Shown: one piece after another, positions 47,477 through 57,243 of the stretch | How positions within the stretch are numbered: position 1 is the stretch's first letter | Layout: every line of letters begins with the position of its first letter | Assembly (NCBI GenBank): GCA_036387315.1 | Contig: DASVTY010000074.1 | Span: 1 to 61,729, forward strand | Direction: 5' to 3' | Origin: JALZCH01 sp036387315 | Lineage (GTDB): Bacteria; Acidobacteriota; Blastocatellia; Pyrinomonadales; Pyrinomonadaceae | Length of the DNA stretch: 61,729 bases | Made by a program: the position numbers and the translations under genes | The notes under the pieces: generated by a model | Told to the model about the DNA's origin: nothing | Seen by the model: the letters and a program-made list of their open reading frames with translations, nothing else | The model's database searches: none

Positions 47477-49024
47477 ATGGAAAAAGAACTTTTTCGCCGC
47501 CTGCGCGGTTACATTTTGGGACTCGGCGCGGTTTGCGTTTTAAGCGGCGCCGGAATTGGCTTTCTCGTCGGTGTAGAGCGGACGACTGCCGAAAAAACGG
47601 CAAATTTCGCCGCCGCCCCCGAAACTTTGTCGGCTTCTTTCGCAGTAGTTGCGAAACAGGTCGAACCGGCGGTAGTCAACATTGACACGAAAACCAACGC
47701 GCCGGAAATTGACGTTAAAACCACGCCTAAAAACGACAAAGATAAATCGGACGACAATCCGATTCTCGAATATTTCCGCCGCCAGCTTCCGCAGCAGCGA
47801 CCGAGTTATGCGGTTGGAAGCGGTTTTATTGTTGATAAATCCGGTTATATTCTGACTAATCTGCACGTCATCGAGGACGCCAATCGAATCACGGTTCGAT
47901 TGGAAACGGGCGAAGAATTGATCGCGTCGGTCGTCGGCTCGGACGTTGAAACGGATTTGGCGGTTTTGAAAGTTAATGCCGGAAAAGAATTGCCGTTTAT
48001 TCGATTGGGCGATTCAAACGCGGCGGCGGTCGGCGATTGGGTTTTGGCAATCGGTTCGCCGTTCGGTCTCGACCAATCGGTGACGGCGGGCATTATCTCG
48101 CAAGTCGGTCGGTCAACGCCTCAAGGTTCGAGCTTTCAGAAATTTATTCAAACCGACGCGGCGATTAATCGCGGAAATTCGGGTGGTCCGCTCGTCAATA
48201 TGCGCGGCGAAGTGGTCGGCGTCAACTCGCAAATCGCCACGCTGACGGGCGATTACAACGGCGTCGGATTTGCTCTGCCGTCGAACGAAGCGGCTTATGT
48301 TTACAATCAGATTTTGCAAAACGGCAAAGTCCGGCGCGGTTATCTGGGCGTTCAACTCGATTCGGTCAAACCGGAATTCGCCAAAGTGTACGAATTGCCC
48401 GAACCCAAAGGCGCGATTATTACTGATGTTCGAGACGCGCAGGGTGGAGCGGCTAAAGCCGGTTTGCAGGACAACGACGTAGTTGTCGGAGTTAACGGGC
48501 AGCCGATTGCGAGCGCCCAGGATTTAATCGGCAAAGTAGCTTCGACCGCACCGGGACAAACAATAGAAGTTGCGTATTTGCGCGAAGTCGGCAACCGGCT
48601 CGAACGCCGCACCGCTTCCGTCACGCTCGGCGAACGCCCTCCCACGCTGGAAGAGCGGCGCAGCTTGCAGCCGAGAAACGAGAAAACGATTGATAGAACA
48701 GCGCCGCAGCTCGGTCTGGTTTTAACCGAGCTGACACCGCAGCTTGCCGCGCAAAACCGTCTGACAAACGTTAAAGGCTTGCTGGTTAAAGACGTAAACC
48801 CGAACGGAATTGTCGCTGATGTGAAGTATCTAAACCGCGAATCGGCAATCACGCCCGGCGATTTGGTGACTCGCGTTAATCGCATTCCGGTCTCGACACA
48901 AGCCGAATTTGCCGCCGTCGTCAATAAATTGAAAACCGGCGACGCTGTTGTCATTCACGTCGGCAGATACGACGCGCAGAGTCGAAAAATCGTAACCAGA
49001 ATCGTTCAATTTACTTTCCAATAA
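47477..49024 (+). CDS. HtrA/DegP-type periplasmic serine protease
   Basis: A 515-residue protein with an N-terminal membrane anchor (YILGLGAVCVLSGAGIGFLV), a trypsin-like domain and two PDZ domains. The triad is His in LTNLHVIED, Asp in ETDLAVLKV and Ser in NRGNSGGPLV. PDZ1 lies at about residues 285-375 (RRGYLGVQLDSVKPEF) and PDZ2 at about 405-510 (GLVLTELTPQLAAQNRL). It degrades or refolds damaged envelope proteins. A good ribosome-binding site (AAGGAG) precedes ATG 47477, and an intrinsic terminator follows at 49041. Confidence 0.95.
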   Translation: MEKELFRRLRGYILGLGAVCVLSGAGIGFLVGVERTTAEKTANFAAAPETLSASFAVVAKQVEPAVVNIDTKTNAPEIDVKTTPKNDKDKSDDNPILEYFRRQLPQQRPSYAVGSGFIVDKSGYILTNLHVIEDANRITVRLETGEELIASVVGSDVETDLAVLKVNAGKELPFIRLGDSNAAAVGDWVLAIGSPFGLDQSVTAGIISQVGRSTPQGSSFQKFIQTDAAINRGNSGGPLVNMRGEVVGVNSQIATLTGDYNGVGFALPSNEAAYVYNQILQNGKVRRGYLGVQLDSVKPEFAKVYELPEPKGAIITDVRDAQGGAAKAGLQDNDVVVGVNGQPIASAQDLIGKVASTAPGQTIEVAYLREVGNRLERRTASVTLGERPPTLEERRSLQPRNEKTIDRTAPQLGLVLTELTPQLAAQNRLTNVKGLLVKDVNPNGIVADVKYLNRESAITPGDLVTRVNRIPVSTQAEFAAVVNKLKTGDAVVIHVGRYDAQSRKIVTRIVQFTFQ

Positions 49025-49040
49025 GATTTCGCGTAAAACT

Positions 49041-49086
49041 AAAAATGAAAGCGGTCGGGTTCTAACACCGACCGCTTTCATTTTTT
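49041..49086 (+). terminator. Intrinsic terminator after the HtrA gene
   Basis: A GC-containing stem (aaatgaaagcggtcgg paired with ccgaccgctttcattt) around a short loop is followed by a T run at 49081-49086. The flanking A and T runs make it bidirectional. Confidence 0.8.
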
Positions 49087-49159
49087 ACTCGTCTGTGACA
49101 ATTTGCCCGTATTTTGTTATATTTTCAGCTTGCTCTTCTACCTTTAAACAAAACAACTT

Positions 49160-50653
49160 ATGCAAAAATATTTGAATTATATCGGCGGCGAATGGGCGGA
49201 AAGCGCCAGCCGCGAGTTTTTTGAAAACCGCAATCCTGCCGACACGCGCGACGTTGTCGGTTTATTTCCGAAATCAAACGCCGAAGACGTTAATCGAGCC
49301 GTTGACGCCGCGCGCGAAGCCGCAGACAAATGGCGTCGGACGCCCGCGCCAAAACGTGCCGAAATGCTCTTTCGTCTCGGCGAGATTTTAATGCGAAACA
49401 AAGACCGTTTTTCGCAAGAGATGACGCGGGAAATGGGCAAGGTTTTGAAAGAAACCGGCGGCGACGTGCAGGAAGCGATTGACTGCACTTATTACACGGC
49501 TGGCGAAGGACGCCGACTTCACGGTTACACGACTCCGGCGGAAATGCCGAGCAAATTTGCGATGTGCGTCCGGCAGCCGGTCGGAATTTGCGGACTTATC
49601 ACGCCGTTTAATTTCCCGATGGCGATTCCGTCTTGGAAATTGATTCCGGCTTTGGTCTGCGGCAACACGGTCGTTATTAAACCGGGCGAAGACGTGCCGC
49701 TTTCGACTTATAATCTTGTTAAATCCTGTGAAGAAGCCGGAATTCCCGCAGGCGTCGTCAACATCGTCAATGGACACGGCGAAGATGTCGGCGCGCCGCT
49801 CGTCAATCACCGCCACGTTCGCTTGATTTCTTTTACCGGCTCGACTTCCACCGGCAGAATCATCGCCGGGGACTGCGCTAAACGAAACGCGATTGTCTCT
49901 CTCGAAATGGGCGGCAAAAACGTGATTATTATTATGGACGACGCCGATGTTGATCTCGCGGTCGAAGGCTCGGTCTGGGGCGCTTTCGGAACTTCAGGAC
50001 AACGCTGCACGGCTTCGTCACGACTCGTCGTTCATAAAGCGGTTTACAACGAATTTGTCGAAAAACTGGCTGCGCGCGTCAAACAACTGCGTATCGGCAA
50101 CGGTTTGGAAAGCTCGACCGAAGTCGGTCCTGTTATCAATGAAGCAGCGGTTGAAAAAATTATGTCGTACATCGAGATCGGCAAAAACGAAGATAAAGCC
50201 CGGATGATGTGCGGCGGAAATCGTCTGACGAATGGCGATTTTGCCAACGGCTATTTTATCGAGCCGACAGTTTTCGCCGACGCTTCGCCGGATATGCGAA
50301 TTTCGCAGGAAGAAATTTTCGGTCCCGTCACAACGGTTATTCCGTTTGACACGCTCGAAGAAGCGATTCGGATTGCCAATAATGTCGAATACGGTTTGTC
50401 CTCTGCGATTTACACGCAGGACGTGAACCGCGCGTTTTACGCGATGCAGGAAATGTACACCGGAATTTTTTACGTCAACTCGGCGACCATCGGCGCGGAA
50501 GTTCACCTGCCGTTCGGCGGCACGAAAGGAACCGGCAACGGACACCGCGAAGCCGGAACGCAGGTTTTGGATATTTTCAGCGAATGGAAATCAATCTACG
50601 TTGATTATTCAGGCAAATTGCAGCGCGCACAGATTGATCTGGTTGAGATTTAG
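49160..50653 (+). CDS. Aldehyde dehydrogenase family protein
   Basis: A 497-residue cytosolic NAD(P)-dependent oxidoreductase. NYIGGEWAESASREFFENRN opens the protein; FNFPMAIPSWKLIPALVCGN is the nucleotide-binding part; SLEMGGKNV carries the catalytic Glu and FGTSGQRCTAS the catalytic Cys (about residue 281). The ending LPFGGTKGTGNGHREAGTQV resembles the branch that includes pyrroline-carboxylate and aminoadipate-semialdehyde dehydrogenases. The exact aldehyde is unknown. It stands alone between a terminator and recQ. Confidence 0.92.
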   Translation: MQKYLNYIGGEWAESASREFFENRNPADTRDVVGLFPKSNAEDVNRAVDAAREAADKWRRTPAPKRAEMLFRLGEILMRNKDRFSQEMTREMGKVLKETGGDVQEAIDCTYYTAGEGRRLHGYTTPAEMPSKFAMCVRQPVGICGLITPFNFPMAIPSWKLIPALVCGNTVVIKPGEDVPLSTYNLVKSCEEAGIPAGVVNIVNGHGEDVGAPLVNHRHVRLISFTGSTSTGRIIAGDCAKRNAIVSLEMGGKNVIIIMDDADVDLAVEGSVWGAFGTSGQRCTASSRLVVHKAVYNEFVEKLAARVKQLRIGNGLESSTEVGPVINEAAVEKIMSYIEIGKNEDKARMMCGGNRLTNGDFANGYFIEPTVFADASPDMRISQEEIFGPVTTVIPFDTLEEAIRIANNVEYGLSSAIYTQDVNRAFYAMQEMYTGIFYVNSATIGAEVHLPFGGTKGTGNGHREAGTQVLDIFSEWKSIYVDYSGKLQRAQIDLVEI

Positions 50654-50658
50654 CTTTT

Positions 50659-50764
50659 AGCCACGAACAAACACGAAAAGACACGAAAGATATAAAAGAT
50701 AAACGGTTTATAGCTTTTACTTTTTTGCTTTTATTTTCGTGAAATTTCGTGTTTGTTCGTGGCT
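50659..50764. repeat. Inverted repeat of the acgaacaaacacgaaa family
   Basis: Arms agccacgaacaaacacgaaa (50659-50678) and tttcgtgtttgttcgtggct (50745-50764) are perfect complements. They are identical to the outer 20 bases of the repeat at 7061-7135. Confidence 0.85.
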
Positions 50765-50780
50765 CATCTTGGATTTGAAA

Positions 50781-52970
50781 ATGAACATCGCACGCGCCAG
50801 AGAAATTCTCAAAAACCAGTTCGGTTACGATTCGTTTCGGCTCAATCAGGAGCAGGCGATTGAAACCGTTCTGGCGGGAAAAGACTGCGTGGTGCTGATG
50901 CCGACGGGCGGTGGGAAATCTTTGTGTTATCAAATTCCGGCGTTGATGCTCGACGGTTTGACGCTCGTCGTATCGCCGCTTATCGCGTTGATGAAAGATC
51001 AGGTTGACGCGCTCAAAAACAACGGGATTGAAGCAGCGTTTTTAAATTCGACGCAGACCGCGCAGGAACAGATCAGGGTTTTTCAAGCCGCGCGCAACGG
51101 AAAATTAAAACTGCTATATGTTGCGCCCGAACGGCTTTTTCAAAGCGGCGACCAGTTCGTTGATTTTCTCGAACAAATCAACATTTCACTGTTTGCGATT
51201 GACGAAGCGCACTGCATTTCAAGCTGGGGACACGATTTTCGACCGGAATATTTGCAGCTTGGGAAACTGAAAACTTATTTTCCCGAAATCCCAATTATCG
51301 CGCTGACCGCGACCGCCGACAAACTTGTTCGCAAAGACATCATCGAGCGTTTGAATCTCAAAAACGCCGAGCTTTTTGTTTCGAGCTTTAATCGCCCGAA
51401 TATTTTTTATCGCGTCGAGCCGAAACGAAATTCTTATTCTCAGCTTCTTGATTATCTCAAAGAGCGGCGCGATCAGAGCGGGATTATTTATTGTTTGAGC
51501 CGCAATTCGGTCGAAAGTCTGGCGGAGGATTTGCGCGGTGAAGGTTTTGAGGCGCTGCCCTATCACGCCGGACTCGAAAAGGAAAAACGCGACCGGCATC
51601 AGGAATTATTTTTAAAAGACGAAGCGAAAATCATTGTGGCGACAATCGCTTTCGGAATGGGAATTGACAAATCTAACGTGCGTTTTGTCGTGCATTTGGA
51701 TTTGCCCAAAAACGTAGAAAGTTATTATCAGGAAACCGGCAGAGCCGGGCGCGACGGTTTGCAATCGGAAGCGTTACTGTTTTTTAGCTGGGCTGATGTC
51801 AAAAAACTAAAAGACTTTGCCGCCGTTGAAGGCAACCGCGAGCAGTCGGAAATAATGCTCAAAAAGCTGAATATGATGGGCAAATTCGGCGATTTAAAAG
51901 CCTGTCGGCGTAAATTTCTGCTCAGTTATTTTTCCGAAGATTTAACCGAAAATTGCGGGCATTGCGACAACTGCGGGAAAGAATTTGAGACGTTTGACGG
52001 AACGATTATCGCGCAAAAGGCTCTGAGCGCGGTTTATCGAACGGGGCAGCGCGTCGGAATCAATTATCTGATTGATTTTTTGCGCGGCTCGAAATCGCAA
52101 AAAATCTGGGAGCAGCATAAACAACTCAAAACTTACGGCGTCGGCGCAGACGTTTCAAAACAAAACTGGTTCGATTATTTTCACGATTTAATCAATCAGG
52201 GATATTTGGCGCAAAAGGAAAAAGACAATTATTCAATCATCGTTTTAACCGACAAAAGCTGGGACGTTTTGCGCGGAAACGAAAAGGTCGAATTAATCAA
52301 AGTCACGGTCAGGGAAGATAAAGAAGATAAAAAATCATCGCTCGTGGCGGAAACTTCCCACGAATATTTCAAAGATTTATTCGACGAATTACGACGGATT
52401 CGGGCGGATTTCGCGCGCAGCGAAAACGTCCCGCCGTATGTCGTTTTTTCGGACGCAACGCTGGTCGAAATGGCGACCTTTCTGCCCCAAACTCTGGCAG
52501 AAATGCGAAAAATTTCGGGCGTCGGCGATTTGAAATTGGAGAAATACGGGGCTGATTTTCTCGAAGTTGCCAGAGAATATTGCGTCGTCAACGGTCATTC
52601 ATCGCGGATTGATTTAAAAACGCCGAAGCACGAGCGAAAGAAGCGCACGAAACGCGACGAAAACGGCGACGACACTTACAATATTTCGCTAAAAATGTTT
52701 CGCGGCGGAATTCCGATTGATAAAATTGCGGCTCTGCGCGGGATGTCGAAAAGCACTGTTGAAATGCATCTTTTGCGATTTATCCCGACCGGCGAAATCA
52801 GGCTCGAACAAATTGTTTCGGCAGGTAAAATCGCCCAAATCAAAAACGCTCTTCTGCGATTTAACGAAAGCGGCGCTTTGTCGCCCGTCAAAGAATTTTT
52901 AGGCGATGATTACAGCTACGGTGAAATCCGCGCAGTTTTAGCGGCGATGTACGCGGGCGAGCAAATTTAA
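50781..52970 (+). CDS. recQ: ATP-dependent DNA helicase RecQ
   Basis: A 729-residue helicase from ATG 50781; the frame extends to 50739, but the extension is repeat sequence. Helicase motifs in order: GYDSFRLNQEQAIETVLAG, TGGGKSLCYQIPAL (Walker A), FAIDEAHCISSWGHDFRPEY, LTATAD, GIIYCLSRNSVE, FGMGIDKSNVRFVVH and QETGRAGRDG. The zinc region FLLSYFSEDLTENCGHCDNC follows, then a winged-helix RQC part and an HRDC domain (FLPQTLAEMRKISGVGDLKL). It unwinds DNA 3' to 5' in repair and recombination. Confidence 0.97.
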   Translation: MNIARAREILKNQFGYDSFRLNQEQAIETVLAGKDCVVLMPTGGGKSLCYQIPALMLDGLTLVVSPLIALMKDQVDALKNNGIEAAFLNSTQTAQEQIRVFQAARNGKLKLLYVAPERLFQSGDQFVDFLEQINISLFAIDEAHCISSWGHDFRPEYLQLGKLKTYFPEIPIIALTATADKLVRKDIIERLNLKNAELFVSSFNRPNIFYRVEPKRNSYSQLLDYLKERRDQSGIIYCLSRNSVESLAEDLRGEGFEALPYHAGLEKEKRDRHQELFLKDEAKIIVATIAFGMGIDKSNVRFVVHLDLPKNVESYYQETGRAGRDGLQSEALLFFSWADVKKLKDFAAVEGNREQSEIMLKKLNMMGKFGDLKACRRKFLLSYFSEDLTENCGHCDNCGKEFETFDGTIIAQKALSAVYRTGQRVGINYLIDFLRGSKSQKIWEQHKQLKTYGVGADVSKQNWFDYFHDLINQGYLAQKEKDNYSIIVLTDKSWDVLRGNEKVELIKVTVREDKEDKKSSLVAETSHEYFKDLFDELRRIRADFARSENVPPYVVFSDATLVEMATFLPQTLAEMRKISGVGDLKLEKYGADFLEVAREYCVVNGHSSRIDLKTPKHERKKRTKRDENGDDTYNISLKMFRGGIPIDKIAALRGMSKSTVEMHLLRFIPTGEIRLEQIVSAGKIAQIKNALLRFNESGALSPVKEFLGDDYSYGEIRAVLAAMYAGEQI

Positions 52971-53088
52971 TCGAATCAGAACTAAACGCAGTCAAACGCT
53001 TTCGCGTCACTTGTCAATTTAGGCAAACGACGTGAAAATGTGCATAATGGATTTTCTTACCACATTATAAATTCTGGAGATTTTTTCA

Positions 53089-54228
53089 ATGAAAATCGGA
53101 TTACCGAAAGAAATTAAAGACAATGAATACCGCGTCGGGTTGACGCCCGCCGGAGTGCGAGCGCTGACGGACGCCGGACACACGGTTTACGTGGAAAACA
53201 AAGCGGGCGAAGGCTCCGGCTTTGAAAACGCGCTTTATGAAAAAGCGGGCGCGACGATTTTGGGAACAGCCGACGAAGTTTGGCAAACAGGCGATATGAT
53301 CGTTAAGGTCAAAGAGCCGATTGCGCCCGAATATCCGCGAATGCGCGAAAATCAACTGCTTTTTACTTATTTGCATCTTGCGCCCGAATTTGAATTGACC
53401 AAACAAATGATGGAGCGCAAAGTGACGGGCGTCGCTTACGAAACCATTACGGACAAACACAATCGTTTGCCGCTTTTGACTCCGATGTCCGAAGTTGCGG
53501 GCAGAATGTCGGTTCAGGTCGGCGCGACTTATCTCGAAAGAATGAACGGCGGGCGCGGCATTCTGCTCGGCGGCGTTCCCGGCGTTCCGGCGGCAAACGT
53601 AGTCATTATCGGCGGCGGCATTGTCGGCACGGAAGCGGCGAAAATGGCTGTCGGTCTGGGCGCAAAAGTTATCATTATTGATAAAAATCTCGACCGCCTG
53701 CGCGAATTGGACGACATCTTTTTGTCGAAAGTTCAAACTTTGGCTTCATCGCGCTACGCGATTGAAGAAGCGATTTCGCACGCCGATTTGGTTATCGGCG
53801 CGGTTTTGATTCCGGGCGCGGCGGCTCCAAAATTAGTCACGCGCGATATGTTGAAGCTGATTCCGAACGGCGCGGTTTTGGTTGACGTGGCGGTTGACCA
53901 GGGCGGCTGTTTTGAGACGACCAGACCGACGACTCACTCAAATCCGACCTTCTACGAAGAAGGCGTGCTGCATTATTGCGTGGCGAATATGCCGGGCGCG
54001 GTGCCGCGCACTTCTACTTTTGCGCTCACGAACGCGACTTTGCCTTATGCTGTGGATTTGGCGAACAAAGGCTTTGAGCGCGCGATTGCCGGAGATTCGG
54101 GTTTAAAAGAAGGCGTCAACACTTACGCCGGAAAATGCACTTACGAAGCCGTCGCGGTTTCGCAAAACATCGAATACACGCCGCTCGACAGCCTGATTGA
54201 CGGCGCGTCAACGGCAGCGACAAGTTAA
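53089..54228 (+). CDS. ald: Alanine dehydrogenase
   Basis: A 379-residue NAD-dependent enzyme that interconverts L-alanine and pyruvate plus ammonia. MKIGLPKEIKDNEYRVGLTP, GAGEGSGF-like KAGEGSGFENALYEKAGATI, MIVKVKEPIAPEY and LFTYLHLAPEFELT (catalytic Lys and His) come first; the Rossmann motif VVIIGGGIVGTEAAKMAVGL is at about residue 168. GAVLVDVAVDQGGCFETTRP and NPTFYEEGVLHYCVANMPGA are also family signatures. The GGAG element at about 53077 sets the start. Confidence 0.97.
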   Translation: MKIGLPKEIKDNEYRVGLTPAGVRALTDAGHTVYVENKAGEGSGFENALYEKAGATILGTADEVWQTGDMIVKVKEPIAPEYPRMRENQLLFTYLHLAPEFELTKQMMERKVTGVAYETITDKHNRLPLLTPMSEVAGRMSVQVGATYLERMNGGRGILLGGVPGVPAANVVIIGGGIVGTEAAKMAVGLGAKVIIIDKNLDRLRELDDIFLSKVQTLASSRYAIEEAISHADLVIGAVLIPGAAAPKLVTRDMLKLIPNGAVLVDVAVDQGGCFETTRPTTHSNPTFYEEGVLHYCVANMPGAVPRTSTFALTNATLPYAVDLANKGFERAIAGDSGLKEGVNTYAGKCTYEAVAVSQNIEYTPLDSLIDGASTAATS

Positions 54229-54232
54229 GATT

Positions 54233-54309
54233 TAGCCGCGAAAGAACACAAAAAGACACGAAAAGGATATAAAATATTTTCGTGTTTTTTTGTGTTTTTT
54301 TCGCGGCTA
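54233..54309. repeat. Inverted repeat after ald
   Basis: tagccgcgaaa and its complement at 54300-54309 frame A/T-rich inner arms with acacgaaaa/ttttcgtgt. This is a variant of the acgaacaaacacgaaa family and may terminate ald. Confidence 0.65.
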
Positions 54310-54327
54310 TTAAATGAGATTTGAAAT

Positions 54328-54756
54328 TTAATGCGAAGCGTTGAGCAAGCTTGAAATGGTTTCGAGCAATTCTTCCTGCAAGCGCGACGATTTGAGCAAA
54401 TGAGCGTCGGCTTCGCAATCGGATTCCGATTCCATACCGCTCATCATCACGAGCCGCATATTTTGCCACATCGGATTCGCGCGAAAAATTCGACACAATT
54501 CGAGACCGGACAGATTCGGCATAATCGCGTCAATCACGGCGAGATCGAATTGTTGAGTTCCGGCGGCTTGCATCGCCTGTAAACCGTCTTCCGCCGCGAC
54601 GACTTCGTAGCCCGCGCGTTTTAAAACGACTTCGAGCAAGCGGCGCATTGCCGCGTCGTCTTCCGCCAGCAAAATGCGCCCTTTCGTCGCCGTTTCATCG
54701 TTTTGAGCATCGGTTTTTACCGGATTCGATTCTTCGTCTCGCACAGTGTTATTCAT
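54328..54756 (-). CDS. Response regulator receiver protein
   Basis: A 142-residue single-domain receiver. ILLAEDDAAMRRLLEVVLKR holds the acidic pair, FDLAVIDAIMPNLSG the phospho-accepting Asp, MMSGMESES the Thr/Ser position and LLKSS the Lys (the usual following Pro is Ser). An Asn/Glu/Asp-rich N-terminal extension of about 25 residues precedes the domain. No DNA-binding domain and no kinase nearby, so the partner is unknown. Confidence 0.88.
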   Translation of the reverse strand: MNNTVRDEESNPVKTDAQNDETATKGRILLAEDDAAMRRLLEVVLKRAGYEVVAAEDGLQAMQAAGTQQFDLAVIDAIMPNLSGLELCRIFRANPMWQNMRLVMMSGMESESDCEADAHLLKSSRLQEELLETISSLLNASH

Positions 54757-54925
54757 AAAGCCGCTTCAATTGCAGGCAAAGTGGGGGAAAGCTCTAAACC
54801 TTTGAAGGTTAAAAACGTTTTCAACGTTTGTCAATGTCGCGGCAAACATTTGACTCAAAATTTAGCAGCCGCCTCTCACATTTTCGCATCTACTCCGTTT
54901 CGGTTAAAATCAAACAGGTAAAAAA

Positions 54926-56353
54926 ATGTACGAATTTGCAGTCACGCCAGCCGTTACGCAGTTACGGCGTCCCGGAGTTTTGATTACGGACGTTGCCGCG
55001 GGAAGTCTCGCGGAAGAATTGGAACTCCAATCAAACGACCGGATTGTTCGCGTCAACGGTCGAACCGTGCGCGATTATCTCGATTTTCGCTTTCAAACCG
55101 CAGGCGAAACCGAGCTTACTCTGCAAGTCAAAAAGCCGAACGGCGAAACATGGGAGATTGAAATCGAGCGCGATGAAGGCGAAGATTTCGGTCTGGAATT
55201 TGAGCAAATCGCGCCGCGCCAATGCGCAAACGAATGTTTGTTCTGTTTCTGCAAAGGCAATCCGGCGGACGCGCGCCCGTCGCTGTTCATCCGCGACGAA
55301 GACATTCGCCTGTCGTTTCTCTACGGCAATTACACGACTCTTTCTTCGATTACGCCCGACGAAATGAACCGCATTATCGAACAGCGTCTCTCGCCGCAAT
55401 ACGTTTCGGTTCACGCGACCGATTTAAAAGTTCGCGCGTATTTGCTTGGCGTTGACGAAAAACGCGCTGATATTTCCGGCAAACTAAAAAGATTGTTAGA
55501 CAACGAGATCGAAATTCACGCGCAAGTCGTTTTGTGTCCCGAAATCAACGACGGCGCGATTTTGCAGAAAACCGTCGAGGATTTGGCGGCGCATTTCCCC
55601 AAAATTTCGAGCGTGGCGATTGTGCCTTTGGGCTTGACGCGATATAACACCGACAATCGTTTAACCGCCGTCACGCCGGATTTCTGCCACCGGACGATCC
55701 GAGAAATTGAGCCTTTGCAAGCCGAATTTCAAACGAAGTTCGGCGAAACATTCGCTTTTCTGGGCGACGAAATTTACCTCAAAGCTGGTTTGCCGATTCC
55801 ATCGCGCAAACATTACGGCAATTATCCGCAAATCGAAGACGGAATCGGAATGGTGCGAGCTTTTCTGAATAAATTTGAAAATCTCTGGCGCAAATTAAAG
55901 AAAAAACCGCTTGCGCCCGAACAAGCGCGAAAATTAAACGGCACGATTTTTACGGGCGAGATGTTTGCGCCAGTAATGGCGCGCATCGTTGAAAAAACAA
56001 ACCGGGAAACCGGAACGCGCCTTTCGGTTAAAGCAGTCAAAAACGAATATTTCGGCGGCGACGTAGCCGTTGCCGGATTGCTGACAGGCGCAGATTTTTT
56101 GCGCGTCAAAGATGAAGTCGCCGGAGATTTCGCCATTCTTCCGTCGCACGTTTTAAAGTCGGACGAATCAATTTTTCTGGATGGAATGACGTTTGCGGAA
56201 TTTCAAAAAGAATTTCAAACGCCGGTTCATCTGCTCGACGCCGCCGGTTTGATAAATATGATTGAAACCGCCGACGTGGAAACCGCGCACGACGCAAATT
56301 TCGACGTTTTTAACCCGCGCCACCGTTTCATCGGGCATCCGCAAAATGCTTGA
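54926..56353 (+). CDS. DUF512 protein with PDZ and radical-SAM-like domains
   Basis: A 475-residue protein. The N-terminal PDZ-like domain (GVLITDVAAGSLAEELELQS, NDRIVRVNGRTVRDYLDF) is followed by the Cys motif CANECLFCFCKGNPADARPS of a radical-SAM-like core. RDEDIRLSFLYGNYTTLSSI is also a DUF512 signature, and the C-terminal region carries the DUF512 domain (VAVAGLLTGADFL, ILPSHVLK). The biochemical role is not established. It starts 170 bases from the divergent receiver gene. Confidence 0.92.
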   Translation: MYEFAVTPAVTQLRRPGVLITDVAAGSLAEELELQSNDRIVRVNGRTVRDYLDFRFQTAGETELTLQVKKPNGETWEIEIERDEGEDFGLEFEQIAPRQCANECLFCFCKGNPADARPSLFIRDEDIRLSFLYGNYTTLSSITPDEMNRIIEQRLSPQYVSVHATDLKVRAYLLGVDEKRADISGKLKRLLDNEIEIHAQVVLCPEINDGAILQKTVEDLAAHFPKISSVAIVPLGLTRYNTDNRLTAVTPDFCHRTIREIEPLQAEFQTKFGETFAFLGDEIYLKAGLPIPSRKHYGNYPQIEDGIGMVRAFLNKFENLWRKLKKKPLAPEQARKLNGTIFTGEMFAPVMARIVEKTNRETGTRLSVKAVKNEYFGGDVAVAGLLTGADFLRVKDEVAGDFAILPSHVLKSDESIFLDGMTFAEFQKEFQTPVHLLDAAGLINMIETADVETAHDANFDVFNPRHRFIGHPQNA

Positions 56354-56374
56354 CCGGCAAAATCATTAAAACCT

Positions 56375-56725
56375 TTAATTCTGTTTTGATTCTTCGAGCA
56401 GAATGTTTGAAAGCTCTTGTTCGCTGCTGAAACCATTAATTTTTTCTCTGAACTGTTTTTGAGCTTGCGGATTTTCTATCTCGATTTTCCGCCGTTTGCC
56501 GAGCCGCAAATATTCTTCTTCGGTCTCGATTCCCACAAATCTTCTGTTCAGCAGATTAGCCGCAATGCCCGTCGTCGCGCTGCCCGCAAACGGGTCTAAA
56601 ATCCAAGCGCGCGGTTTTGTCGAAGCTAAAATTATTCGGGCTAAAACCGACGACGGTTTTTGCGTCGGATGAGTGTCGTTGCTTTTGTCTAAAATATTGA
56701 AAATGATCAGCTTAATGTGTTGATC
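56375..56725 (-). pseudogene. C-terminal remnant of a beta-class N6/N4 DNA methyltransferase
   Basis: A minus-strand frame with no start codon (an in-frame stop lies just upstream at 56726-56728) reads KSNDTHPTQKPSSVLARIIL, WILDPFAGSATTGIAANLL and RRFVGIETEEEYLRLGKRRK, ending at TAA 56375. This is motif X plus the SAM-binding motif I (DPFxGSxTT) and C-terminus of a DpnA/MboI-type adenine methylase. The DPPY catalytic half is gone. The break lies just before the Dam gene at 56767, so that gene and its promoter appear to have replaced the missing part. Confidence 0.7.
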
Positions 56726-56766
56726 TTATAGAAGAATGATCGTATTTTTACTTTTGGTTTTGAGTT

Positions 56767-57243
56767 ATGAATACTTCATTTGAGAGAGCCGAACTCACAA
56801 AAGTCGAATGGTTGACGCCGCCTTGTCTGGTTAAAAAATTAGGCAAATTCGATTTAGACCCTTGCAGTCCGATTAATGCGCCTTTTCTTCACGCGGAAAC
56901 AAATTTTACGATTGAAGACGACGGTTTAGAAAAAGAGTGGTTCGGCAGAGTTTATTGCAATCCGCCTTACGGCAAACAAATGCATTTATGGCTCGAAAAA
57001 CTCAGAAAACACGGAAACGGAATCGCATTGATTTTTGCCCGAACCGAAACCAAATGCTTTTTCGACCACGTTTGGGATTCAGCCGACGCTTTGCTTTTTG
57101 TCAGAGGCAGAATCAGGTTTTACCACGTTTCCGGCAAACAAGGCGGAACGCCCGGCGCGCCGAGCGTTTTTGTAGCTTACGGCAAAGAAAATGCTCTTGC
57201 ACTAAAAAACAGCGGAATCGAAGGCAGATATTTGGAATTGTGA
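56767..57243 (+). CDS. Phage-type DNA N6-adenine methyltransferase (Dam)
   Basis: A 158-residue protein of the phage Dam type (PF05869-like). EWLTPPCLVKKLGKFDLDPC holds the SAM-side motif and RVYCNPPYGKQMHLW the catalytic NPPY (65-68). The rest (ALIFARTETKCFFDHVWDSA, FVRGRIRFYH, PGAPSVFVAYG) is also family-typical. It would methylate adenine; GATC is the usual target of the family. Three GATC sites lie within 62 bases upstream. It abuts the convergent small ORF end to end. The presence of a DpnI-type nuclease beside it is a paradox; see findings. Confidence 0.8.
   Translation: MNTSFERAELTKVEWLTPPCLVKKLGKFDLDPCSPINAPFLHAETNFTIEDDGLEKEWFGRVYCNPPYGKQMHLWLEKLRKHGNGIALIFARTETKCFFDHVWDSADALLFVRGRIRFYHVSGKQGGTPGAPSVFVAYGKENALALKNSGIEGRYLEL

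Noticed and set aside
50739..50780. Upstream start of recQ
   Set aside because: The extra residues come from the inverted repeat and are not protein-like.
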